Source: an uncultured Eubacteriales bacterium
Lineage (GTDB): Bacteria; Bacillota; Clostridia; Oscillospirales; Oscillospiraceae
Reading direction: 5' to 3'
DNA: 33,780 bases
NCBI GenBank assembly: GCA_900549485.1
Contig: UROG01000030.1
Location: 1-33,780 of the forward strand
Shown here one piece after another: positions 7,623 through 13,922 of the stretch. Under the pieces are notes generated by a model that saw only the letters and a program-made list of their open reading frames with translations, was not told where the DNA came from and searched no databases. Each line of letters starts with the position of its first letter. Position 1 is the stretch's first letter. A program made the position numbers and the translations under genes.

Positions 7623-7796
7623 ATGGCAACTAATCCCCCTAAGGGTGACGGGCATAGAAATGGTGCTGTTAAGCAACGTTCGCAGACATTTAACCCTAAG
7701 ACTGACTGCTGGGTTAAGCGTGATGCTCAAACCGGCCGTTTCATGGATGTCAAGCAGGATGGGACTCCATTTAAGGGCATCCGAAAAGAAAAGTGA
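7623..7796 (+). CDS. Small basic conserved protein, 57 aa
   Basis: The open frame begins ATGGCAACTAAT after a near-perfect ribosome binding site AGGAGGTGATC. It is rich in Lys, Arg and Gly: MATNPPKGDGHRNGAV at the start, a central FNPKTDCWVKRDAQTGRFMD and an ending PFKGIRKEK. I recall near-identical small proteins of unknown function from defence and mobile regions of many bacteria. It is probably soluble and may bind nucleic acid, judging only from charge. It is the first gene of the transcript controlled by the XRE operator, upstream of the CBASS fragments. Confidence 0.8.
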   Translation: MATNPPKGDGHRNGAVKQRSQTFNPKTDCWVKRDAQTGRFMDVKQDGTPFKGIRKEK

Positions 7797-7803
7797 TTTC
7801 CAA

Positions 7804-7843
7804 GACTTTTTGGTGTGCGAGTGATATCGCTCACCAAAAAGTC
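7804..7843 (+). terminator. Hairpin between the 57-aa gene and the HNH gene
   Basis: Perfect 12-bp arms GACTTTTTGGTG (7804-7815) and CACCAAAAAGTC (7832-7843), with a further GCGA/TCGC pairing inside the loop. There is no T run afterwards, so it may be an attenuator or RNA-stabilising stem rather than a full terminator. Confidence 0.5.
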
Positions 7844-7869
7844 AGCCTTGATGATACACTCTACTTAGA

Positions 7870-8253
7870 ATGGTAAATTGTATGGATAAAAAGAGAAATG
7901 GTCGAGGACCGGATCCCAAGTCATTTATAATATTTCAATTATGCGCAGCCGCCGCTGGACGTTGCCAATTTGATGGGTGCAATCAATACTTGTTTAAGGA
8001 TGAACTAACGTTAGCTGAGTTTAACAAATCAAATGTTGTCCATATTGTTGCATCAAGTCCCAACGGTCCAAGAGGCGATTCGAACCGTTCGCATCTACTA
8101 TCGAATCAGTTTAGTAATCTGATGCTGATGTGTCCAGCACATCACAAAGAAATTGACGCATTTCCTGATAAATATACTGAACATGTACTTCTAGACATGA
8201 AAAGCCGACATGAAGCAGCTATTTTAGAACAATGCGGAATGATATATACGTAA
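7870..8253 (+). pseudogene. Cap5-like HNH nuclease, N-terminal part only (SAVED domain lost)
   Basis: The 127-aa frame holds an HNH domain: GRCQFDGC (Cys32, Cys37), NVVHI (His58), GPRGD, and NLMLMCPAHHKEID (Cys88, His91/92), followed by a helix MKSRHEAAI. This matches the N-terminal nuclease of Cap5, the HNH-SAVED effector of type II CBASS that cuts DNA once its SAVED domain binds a cyclic nucleotide. The SAVED domain is absent: the frame stops at 8253 and the next bases encode the middle of a CD-NTase in another frame. The nuclease motifs are intact but the part should be uncontrolled or unstable. Start is ATG at 7870 or 7882; neither has a strong ribosome binding site. Confidence 0.75.
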
Positions 8254-8263
8254 TGGCCAAAAT

Positions 8264-8680
8264 TTGCCGCTTCAAGAAATCAAAGAAATTGTAGGTAATC
8301 GCTTAAAAGAACATAAAGTTTATGCTCGCATTTTGGAGGAAGAAGGTAAACGCTGCTGGACTATGCAATATGAAGAATTTCACATGGACATTCTTCCGTG
8401 TGTACCTCGAACAACATATTTCGTCGAACCATATCACACCGATATAAAGCTAACTCACAAGATAGCTGATGGATGGTACGAGGAAAAATTTAGCAATCCG
8501 TATGCGTATCATACTTGGTTTGAAACGCGAATGATGGATATTCTGATGGATCAAAAGCGTGAATTTGCAATCAAAAATGAGATGGAAATCGATAAAGTGC
8601 CAACTTATAAAATGCGCACTCCACTTCAAAAAGTGATTCAGCTTTTAAAGCGTCACCGTGATATCTGTTTGTGCTTATGA
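8264..8680 (+). pseudogene. CBASS CD-NTase, internal fragment
   Basis: About 139 aa showing hallmarks of the cGAS/DncV-like nucleotidyltransferase (SMODS) family: KRCWTMQY, then YEEFHMDILPCVPR, which holds the third catalytic Asp, then SNPYAYHTWFE and TPLQKVIQLLKRHRDI. The N-terminal part with the GS helix-turn and first DxD pair is missing, and the protein ends right after KRHRD where the C-terminal half should follow. An active enzyme would make a cyclic di- or trinucleotide on phage infection; this piece cannot. No start codon fits well (TTG at 8264 is only the edge of the open frame). Both ends coincide with junctions to neighbouring broken genes. Confidence 0.8.
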
Positions 8681-8988
8681 CATACAAGCCTAGAACTCGG
8701 CCTAAGGTGCTAGTATTGGGAGATGAGCTGCAAAATCTAGATACGAAGGATTTTCCACACATATATTCTATAGATACGGATAATAAATATGTCGAGATTT
8801 GTTTATATCGACATGCATATGAATTTTCTAACTATAAGCTACTGGCGAATACTATTGTTCCATGGACCGTTGAATGGTTATTCTATTATGAAATCTGGTT
8901 AACAACAGGTGAATGGCTTGGCGGTGGAGAACATCCACGGGGTAATCAAGTAGAGGAAAATAAGTGCTCCTTTGAAAAAGAGAGGTAG
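8671..8988 (+). pseudogene. Type II-short CBASS E2-like protein, C-terminal part
   Basis: The frame resembles the C-terminal two thirds of the E2 (ubiquitin-conjugating-like) protein of type II-short CBASS: RPKVLVLGDELQNL, HIYS, EICLY with the likely catalytic Cys44, and TIVPWTVEWLFYYEIWLTTG ending in GEWLGGGEHP. In intact systems this protein acts on the CD-NTase C-terminus to prime it. The N-terminal strands that normally precede the YxPxxRPKV segment are missing. The first in-frame ATG (8677) lies inside the end of the CD-NTase fragment, so the two genes are joined by a deletion. Confidence 0.72.
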
Positions 8989-9033
8989 ACCAGCTATCCC
9001 CTCACCCTTTGCGCCGCAATAGACAAGGAATAA
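8989..9033 (+). pseudogene. C-terminal remnant ending AAIDKE (second copy)
   Basis: In the E2 frame, directly after its TAG, the sequence reads TSYPLTLCAAIDKE and stop. It aligns with the ending at 4832-4924 (RYTYLTYYAAIDNE). It lies three bases before the terminator hairpin of tRNA-Pro, at the boundary of the island. Confidence 0.4.
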
Positions 9034-9035
9034 GA

Positions 9036-9070
9036 AAAGCTCTCTGAAATCAGCGATTTCAGAGAGCTTT
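9036..9070 (-). terminator. Terminator of tRNA-Pro
   Basis: A perfect 15-bp inverted repeat (9036-9050 and 9056-9070) with a 5-base loop directly abuts the CCA end of tRNA-Pro. On the minus strand the stem runs into GCTTTTCTT. Confidence 0.85.
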
Positions 9071-9146
9071 TGGTCCGAGTGGAGGGGCTCGAACCCCCGA
9101 CCTGATGGTCCCAAACCACCCGCGCTACCAACTGCGCTACACCCGG
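9071..9146 (-). tRNA. tRNA-Pro (UGG), CCA encoded
   Basis: The 76-nt cloverleaf on the minus strand has acceptor CCGGGTG/CACTCGG (one G-T pair), a D arm GCGC/GCGC around AGTTGGTA, and an anticodon stem GGTGG/CCATC. The loop TTTGGGA gives anticodon TGG (9113-9111). The variable loop is AGGTC, the T arm GGGGG/CCCTC has loop TTCGAGC, then A and an encoded CCA. It is the intact member of a cluster of tRNA-Pro pieces and is the presumed integration target of the island to its left. Confidence 0.95.
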
Positions 9147-9172
9147 CTATGAAATTGAAGTTTTGCTGCGAC

Positions 9173-9396
9173 TGTGGTCAGTCATGTGGTCAATGCTGAT
9201 TTTCCGCCTGTTTTGACCGGCTGATCGAATCCCGCAAGTGCAGGCGCTGCAAAGCTTTCCGGTGCTTCGGCCTACCCCGCCTCGGATACAGGCACGGCAC
9301 TCCCAAACCAGGCGCGATACCAACTTCGCTATACCCGGATATTCACTTTTTTGCCATAATATCACGGCGAGGGGTAAAAAGAAAGATTTTTCTGTC
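9173..9396. repeat. Tandem repeat unit A: paired 8-mers plus tRNA-Pro 5' half
   Basis: The unit starts with TGTGGTCA-gtca-TGTGGTCA (9173-9192) and contains, on the minus strand, a mutated 5' half of tRNA-Pro (9338-9291: acceptor, D arm and anticodon loop TTTGGGA, then non-tRNA sequence). The same order recurs in the next unit 224 bp away. Short minus-strand frames through both units translate alike (VWECRxCIR, then DHxxDH) because the DNA is duplicated; they are not convincing genes. Confidence 0.7.
9291..9338 (-). pseudogene. tRNA-Pro 5' half, degenerate copy
   Basis: On the minus strand CCGGGTATAGCGAAGTTGG and the following bases through TTTGGGA match tRNA-Pro(UGG) with several substitutions in the D arm. 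After the anticodon loop the sequence (GTGCCG...) can no longer form the anticodon stem or T arm. It is a non-functional scar. Confidence 0.7.
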
Positions 9397-9562
9397 TGTG
9401 GTCACTCCTGTGGTCAAAGCCACTTTTGTGCCGCTTTCGGCAATCGGGATAAATCCCGTAAATGCAGGTGTCACAAGGCTTTGCGGCGTTTCGCCTCATC
9501 CTATCCCGGATACAACCACGGCACTCCCAAACCACGCGCGCTACCAACTGCGCTACACCCGG
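9397..9562. repeat. Tandem repeat unit B: paired 8-mers plus tRNA-Pro 5' half
   Basis: TGTGGTCA-ctcc-TGTGGTCA (9397-9416), then diverged sequence, then a tRNA-Pro 5' half (9562-9515). Its first 26 bases are identical to the intact tRNA-Pro. Units A and B share the block after the anticodon loop (GTGCCGTG...GTATCCG), so they arose by the same type of event. Confidence 0.7.
9515..9562 (-). pseudogene. tRNA-Pro 5' half, well-preserved copy
   Basis: The 5' acceptor strand, D arm and anticodon loop are kept, identical to the intact tRNA for the first 26 bases. The 3' half is replaced by unrelated sequence from just after TTTGGGA. It probably marks an older integration or excision at the anticodon loop. 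Positions 9563-9695, beyond it, hold no gene that I can see. Confidence 0.75.
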
Positions 9563-9695
9563 ATATCCTATACTGTTCGCACATTATACAACATTGCCCT
9601 GCAAACTGCAAGGTTTATTTTTCTTCCGCCGGTGTTCGCGGCCGCATAAGCCGGACGCGACCCTGCGCCGTGATGCCGGCGGAGTCTCCGTAAAA

Positions 9696-9734
9696 AAGAG
9701 ACTGCGCGGAAACGGATTTCACGCGCAGTCTCTT
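9696..9734 (-). terminator. Terminator of the fucI-fucU operon
   Basis: Perfect 13-bp arms (9696-9708 and 9722-9734, AAGAGACTGCGCG) with a T run on the minus strand, 58 bases past the fucU stop. Confidence 0.85.
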
Positions 9735-9791
9735 CATGCCCGGACGATAATTCCGTGACGAAGGTTATGCCGCTTTGATCGGAAAGGGTTA

Positions 9792-10241
9792 TCAGAGCTT
9801 GATGACGCCCTTCTGGAGAATTATATTGGCATAGACAGCCGTCTCGCCGGATTGGAGGATGCAGTAACAGGTACGCGCCTGATCGTAAAACTCAAAACGT
9901 TCATAGCGGCCTATTACGGCGGCGCCGCGATCGTCATGCTTTGCAACGGTTTTCTCATAATCCGCCCACACGGGTATGACGAGATCCCTGTCGCAGTCCA
10001 TTTTCTCCATGAGCATAACAGGGTGCTCAACATAGGTGTCGAGCGGGATGACCTGCAAGATCGCGTCCAGAAGCTCGTTTATCCCGTGACCGTCGGCACG
10101 GATGAAGACGCAGCTGTTGGGCTTCGCCATTGACTCACCGGGGAAATTGCCGTCACCGATGCAGATGCGGTCGCCATGCCCCATTGAATTGAGCGCTGCC
10201 AGCAGCTCGGACGACAGTATCGGGGGAATGTTTTTAAGCAT
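9792..10241 (-). CDS. fucU: L-fucose mutarotase, RbsD/FucU family
   Basis: This 149-aa cytoplasmic enzyme interconverts the alpha and beta anomers of L-fucose before isomerisation. The N-terminal signature MLKNIPPILSSELLAALNSM, then GHGDRICIGDGNFP with catalytic-type His22 and Asp30, and the C-terminal YANIILQKGVI are typical of FucU rather than RbsD. It lies 178 bases after fucI on the same strand, separated by an intergenic repeat and a hairpin, and ends in a strong terminator. A role in fucose use, for instance from host mucin glycans, follows from the pairing with fucI. Confidence 0.93.
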   Translation of the reverse strand: MLKNIPPILSSELLAALNSMGHGDRICIGDGNFPGESMAKPNSCVFIRADGHGINELLDAILQVIPLDTYVEHPVMLMEKMDCDRDLVIPVWADYEKTVAKHDDRGAAVIGRYERFEFYDQARTCYCILQSGETAVYANIILQKGVIKL

Positions 10242-10265
10242 AATTTACTCCTGATTATTTTTTAT

Positions 10266-10300
10266 AAACCGCCGTCGGAAGCCTTGATATATCAAGGCTT
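10266..10300. repeat. Dispersed intergenic repeat, copy 1
   Basis: AAACCGCCGTCG followed by GA and the 20-bp perfect palindrome AGCCTTGATATATCAAGGCT, which forms a strong hairpin. A near-identical copy begins at 33751 and runs off the window. Here it sits between fucU and fucI inside an operon. Confidence 0.7.
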
Positions 10301-10386
10301 TGGGCAACAGCATTCTGAACGCTTTCAAAATGCCTGGCGGAAAGCGCGGTCAGAAAAGTCCCGTAAGGACTTTCTTGACAAGCGGA

Positions 10387-10406
10387 GGGCGGGGCAAGAC
10401 CCGCCC
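10387..10406. other. GC-rich hairpin downstream of fucI
   Basis: GGGCGGG-gcaaga-CCCGCCC begins 13 bases past the fucI stop. There is no T run on the minus strand, so it is more likely an RNA-stabilising or processing stem between fucI and fucU than a terminator. A second small hairpin (AAAGTCCC...GGACTTTC) lies just beyond it. Confidence 0.5.
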
Positions 10407-10419
10407 TTTGCTTTAATGA

Positions 10420-12261
10420 TCAACCGCGGATATTTTTGTAAAGAGGGCCGTATGCGGCGCAGGCGCGGTAATCCTGACCTTCCTTGTCCATGCCGAACGC
10501 ATTCCAAGCGGCGGGGCGGAATATCTTCTCTTCCGGAACGTTGTGCATGCACACGGGGATACGGAGCATGGAGCAGAGCGTGATAAGATCGGCGCCTATA
10601 TGACCGTAGGATATCGCGCCGTGGTTTGCGCCCCAGTTCTGCATGACTTCGTATGCGGATTTGAAGGGACTGCCTTCCTTGCCGTCGCAGCGCGGGGTGA
10701 ACCATGTGCATGGCCATGTGGGATTAGTACGCTCCATGAGCGTGTCGGTCACTTCGTCGGGGAGATTGACCGTCCATCCCTCGGCGATTTGCAGCACGGG
10801 GCCGAGTCCTTTGACGAGGTTGAGGCGTATCATGGTAACGGGCATCTCAGCGCGGGTGACAAAATGGCTTGAGAAGCCGCCGCCGCGGAAGTTGTCAAAT
10901 CCCGCCTCGCACCATACGGTAGCGTCCGTCATCTTCCTGATATCTTCGTCGGTCACGTCGAACCAGCGCTTCATAATGTGTTCGCCGTTTTCGTCAACGC
11001 ACTCGCCGCAGGCGTCAAGACAGGCCGCGCCGGAATTGAGCAGATGGATAATACCGCCGTTTTCCTTTGCTTTGCCCTCAAGCTCATACCCGGTGACGCG
11101 CTTTGTCGCCTCGCAGGACCAATATGTACGCACATCCGCGAAAATCTGCGCACGGTTGGTGAGCAGCTCCATAAAGAGCATACCGAGACCGTTGAGTATA
11201 TCGTTTTCGGTGGCAAAGACCATAGGCTCCTTTTTGCCGGTAAAGTCGAAAGAGGAGTTGAGAACCGCTTCCGGATAGTCGCAGTTGGGCCAATGATCCG
11301 TCCACTGGCGCTGTCCCTGGAAGCCGGCGCAGATAGCATTGTGACCAAGCTTTTCTTCACCGAAGGCGTCGGGCAGATTGGGGTTGCCCTGAATGAGGTC
11401 TTTGATGATGCAGTACATCTTTATAGTGAACTCCCACTGCTTTTCCTTTTCCTCATCGGTGAATCTGATCCTTCTCTTTTCACCGAGGAACTCGACCTCG
11501 GCGGGATTGTCGTCGCGCCCTTCCTTGCAGTGCTCCTTCGTCCATGCAAGCGCCTTTTCCACCTCTTCGGACACATAAATGCCCTCTTCCATGCGGCGGA
11601 GGATTTCCACCTCGTCAACGGATTCGACGCGCATACCGAGATATTCCTCAATAAATGCCTGATCCATGATCGAGCCGCCTATACCCATGCAGACGGAGCC
11701 GATCTGGAGATAGCTCTTTCCGCGCATTGTAGCGGCGGCTATCGCGGCGCGCGCAAAGCGGAGAAGCTTTTCTTTTACGTCGCAGGGAATATCCGTGACC
11801 TGATCACGATCCTGAACCTCATGACCGTAGATGCCGAAGGCGGGAAGCCCTTTCTGCGCGTGGGTAGCAAGCACGGAGGCGAGATACACGGCGCCTGGAC
11901 GCTCCGTCCCGTTGAAGCCCCATACGCCCTTGATCGTCATCGGGTCGGTGTCCATTGTCTCGGAGCCGTAGCACCAGCAGGGGGTGACGGACAGGGTTAT
12001 CGCAACGCCTTCCTTGCGGAATTGTTCCGCGCAGGCGGCGGATTCCGGTACGCGGCCGATGCTGTGGTTCGCTATAACGACCCTGACCGGTTCACCGTTG
12101 GAATAGCAAAGGTTTTCTTCAAACAGCTTCTTTGCCGCCTCGGCCATTTCCATGACCTGCCCCTCGAGGCTCTGCCGAAGCTGTACGGGACCTTCGCGTC
12201 CGTCGATAATGGGGCGGATGCCGATGACCGGATAATCTCCGATATAACGATTTTTTGCCAT
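10420..12261 (-). CDS. fucI: L-fucose isomerase
   Basis: This cytoplasmic, Mn-dependent enzyme converts L-fucose to L-fuculose (and D-arabinose to D-ribulose). With the start at MAKNRYIGDYPVIGIRP the protein is 613 aa, close to the family's usual 590-600. That ATG has a GGAGA ribosome binding site, whereas the longer frame to 12369 would read through the promoter. Family residues are visible: the Glu in FATENDILNG, the Asp in ADVRTYWS and the His in NWGANHGAISYGH. fucU follows on the same strand. No FGGY fuculokinase or fuculose-1-phosphate aldolase lies in the window; a PfkB-family kinase is divergent. Confidence 0.95.
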   Translation of the reverse strand: MAKNRYIGDYPVIGIRPIIDGREGPVQLRQSLEGQVMEMAEAAKKLFEENLCYSNGEPVRVVIANHSIGRVPESAACAEQFRKEGVAITLSVTPCWCYGSETMDTDPMTIKGVWGFNGTERPGAVYLASVLATHAQKGLPAFGIYGHEVQDRDQVTDIPCDVKEKLLRFARAAIAAATMRGKSYLQIGSVCMGIGGSIMDQAFIEEYLGMRVESVDEVEILRRMEEGIYVSEEVEKALAWTKEHCKEGRDDNPAEVEFLGEKRRIRFTDEEKEKQWEFTIKMYCIIKDLIQGNPNLPDAFGEEKLGHNAICAGFQGQRQWTDHWPNCDYPEAVLNSSFDFTGKKEPMVFATENDILNGLGMLFMELLTNRAQIFADVRTYWSCEATKRVTGYELEGKAKENGGIIHLLNSGAACLDACGECVDENGEHIMKRWFDVTDEDIRKMTDATVWCEAGFDNFRGGGFSSHFVTRAEMPVTMIRLNLVKGLGPVLQIAEGWTVNLPDEVTDTLMERTNPTWPCTWFTPRCDGKEGSPFKSAYEVMQNWGANHGAISYGHIGADLITLCSMLRIPVCMHNVPEEKIFRPAAWNAFGMDKEGQDYRACAAYGPLYKNIRG

Positions 12262-12309
12262 GTTTGCAGTCTCCTTTTCAGCGTTAATTTGCATTTTGAT
12301 GTTGGAAGC

Positions 12310-12367
12310 ATTATAACATCCGTTTTTGAGATTGGCAAGTACATTTTCAACAAAAACGAACCGGTTC
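12310..12367 (-). promoter_or_regulatory. fucI promoter and upstream palindrome
   Basis: On the minus strand TTGCCA (12333-12338), 17 bases, TATAAT (12310-12315). The 10-bp palindrome GAACCGGTTC (12358-12367) lies about 20 bases upstream of the -35 box, a possible operator for a LacI- or GntR-type sugar regulator. No such regulator is encoded nearby. Confidence 0.6.
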
Positions 12368-12435
12368 ATTAGGGCAGTAATACGTGCATTATCACAACAA
12401 CATGATCCGCGTTAATACCATTTGACCTTTCGCTA

Positions 12436-12464
12436 TTGCAAACGGCGGGAACAAATGGTAAAAT
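12436..12464 (+). promoter_or_regulatory. Promoter of the PfkB-family kinase
   Basis: TTGCAA (12436-12441), 17 bases, TAAAAT (12459-12464), about 48 bases before the kinase start. Confidence 0.55.
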
Positions 12465-12511
12465 ATTTATAATAAATAAGGAACAAAAGTGCCATTTTAC
12501 GGAGGAGCGTT

Positions 12512-13474
12512 ATGATAAAAGCCGTTTCGGCAGGAGATCTGCTTATAGACTTCAATACCATATCCACGGATTCACTCGGCTATCCGGCTTTGCAGGCCAA
12601 TCCCGGCGGGGATGTCGGCAACTATATCGCTGCGATGAGCCGCTTCGGGGCGGACGCGTATTTCATAGGCAAACTCGGCAATGACGCTTTCGGACACCTT
12701 ATCATGAAAACGCTGAAAGATATCGGCGTCAACACCTCCGGTATAGTTGTGACGGACGATGCCTTCACAACGCTTGCCTTTGTCACGCTTGACGAAACCG
12801 GCGATCGTGAGTTTTCGTTTGCGAGAAAGCCGGGGGCGGACATTCTGCTTGATTTTGACGAGATAGACCTGACGATCCTTGACGGCGCGGATGTTCTGCA
12901 CATAAGCTCCGTCGGCATGACGGATGAGCCTTCGCGCACGGCGCTCAGGAAGCTTGCGGAGTATGCAAAGAGCAGGGGAGTGCTGATAAGCTATGACCCG
13001 AACCTGCGTCTGCCGCTATGGAAGAACGAGGAGGAAGCGAGGGAGCAGATGTTGTGGGGGCTGTCGATTGCAGACGTCGCAAAGATCGGCGAGGAGGAGA
13101 TCGACTTCATCTACGGCTTCGGCTGCACACCGGAGGACGGCGCGCAGAGAATACTTGCGCTCAATGACAACCTCCGCCTTGTGTTCGCCACCTGCGGCGC
13201 AAGGGGCTGCTTCTACAATAACCGCGTCGCAAAGGGCTTTGTCCCTGCGATGAGCGATATCAGGGTCATCGACACGGTGGGCGCGGGCGACATTTTCGGG
13301 GGCAGCGCTATGTTCAGGCTTCTTTCTCTCGGCAAGAGCATCGAGGCGCTGAACGGGGATGAGCTTGACGATATCGTTCGCTTTGCCTGCACGGCGGCGG
13401 GGCTGTCAACGACAAAGCATGGGGGCATCCCGAGTATTCCGTCTCTTGAGGAAGTTGAGCGGGCAATGAAATAA
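12512..13474 (+). CDS. PfkB-family carbohydrate kinase
   Basis: A 320-aa cytoplasmic ribokinase-fold enzyme. It has the N-terminal substrate-binding GGDVGNYIAAMSRFGADAYF, with the early GGxxxN, and the C-terminal PfkB signature DTVGAGDIFGG, with catalytic base Asp260. The start has a good GGAGGAGCG ribosome binding site. The closest well-known group by appearance is fructokinase, but substrate cannot be read from sequence. Its divergence from fucI-fucU raises the possibility that it phosphorylates a product of fucose or arabinose isomerisation; this is inference. The small membrane protein and enolase follow on the same strand. Confidence 0.85.
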   Translation: MIKAVSAGDLLIDFNTISTDSLGYPALQANPGGDVGNYIAAMSRFGADAYFIGKLGNDAFGHLIMKTLKDIGVNTSGIVVTDDAFTTLAFVTLDETGDREFSFARKPGADILLDFDEIDLTILDGADVLHISSVGMTDEPSRTALRKLAEYAKSRGVLISYDPNLRLPLWKNEEEAREQMLWGLSIADVAKIGEEEIDFIYGFGCTPEDGAQRILALNDNLRLVFATCGARGCFYNNRVAKGFVPAMSDIRVIDTVGAGDIFGGSAMFRLLSLGKSIEALNGDELDDIVRFACTAAGLSTTKHGGIPSIPSLEEVERAMK

Positions 13475-13497
13475 ACTGGACAAACGGGGGAACTGAT

Positions 13498-13845
13498 ATG
13501 GACATTTTCAACTCATACTGCGTGATAATAGGGGCTGGCGCGGTCTGCGCCGGTATCTATATGCTCATAACAAAGAAGCTGATCGGACGCAATACCGGCA
13601 GCGCAAAAAAGGAAACCATTATGAAATTCCTCCCTATTGAGGTCGTGACCTATGTTGTTGAGGGGCTTCTGCTGGTGCTCATGGGTCTGCCGCAGTATTT
13701 CCCGTTCATGGAAAAAGACTTTGCGGTCTATACGGCGATAGGCATCGCGCTTGCGGTCATTGCCGTAAACGTTGTTCTTGGCAAAAAGTATTTTCCCGAC
13801 GCGAAAGCGCCCTCTTCGCGTGAACAGGGACCGAGACTCAAATGA
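13498..13845 (+). CDS. Small membrane protein of unknown function
   Basis: At 115 aa it has three apparent membrane segments (about 7-25, 48-65 and 75-93) and a short charged C-terminal tail. It starts 23 bases after the kinase stop behind a GGGG-rich ribosome binding site and ends 77 bases before enolase. No family is recognised. Confidence 0.7.
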   Translation: MDIFNSYCVIIGAGAVCAGIYMLITKKLIGRNTGSAKKETIMKFLPIEVVTYVVEGLLLVLMGLPQYFPFMEKDFAVYTAIGIALAVIAVNVVLGKKYFPDAKAPSSREQGPRLK

Positions 13846-13922
13846 TTTTTCACCTGCCGCGCCGGTATTCCGGTGCAGTCCGGGCATAATATAAACATAC
13901 TTTTTTCGGAGGTCGGTACAAA

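Noticed and set aside
7804..7843. Riboswitch or retron-like RNA in the leader before the HNH gene
   Set aside because: The structure is one simple hairpin; no conserved aptamer core or reverse transcriptase is present.
9173..9416. Possible CRISPR array, because short repeats recur
   Set aside because: Only pairs of 8-mers with a 4-bp gap are present; there are no 25-40 bp repeats, no regular spacers and no cas genes.
9147..9547. Two minus-strand frames of 72 and 61 codons with similar products (VWECRxCIR...DHxxDH)
   Set aside because: They read through tRNA-Pro 5' halves and the paired repeat. Their similarity comes from DNA duplication, and they have no ribosome binding sites.
10420..12369. 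Longer fucI reading with 36 extra N-terminal residues
   Set aside because: The extension covers the -10/-35 promoter, has no ribosome binding site and does not resemble FucI. The ATG at 12261 has GGAGA in place.
10978..12372. 464-codon plus-strand open frame
   Set aside because: Antisense shadow of fucI, with no motif content and no start signal.
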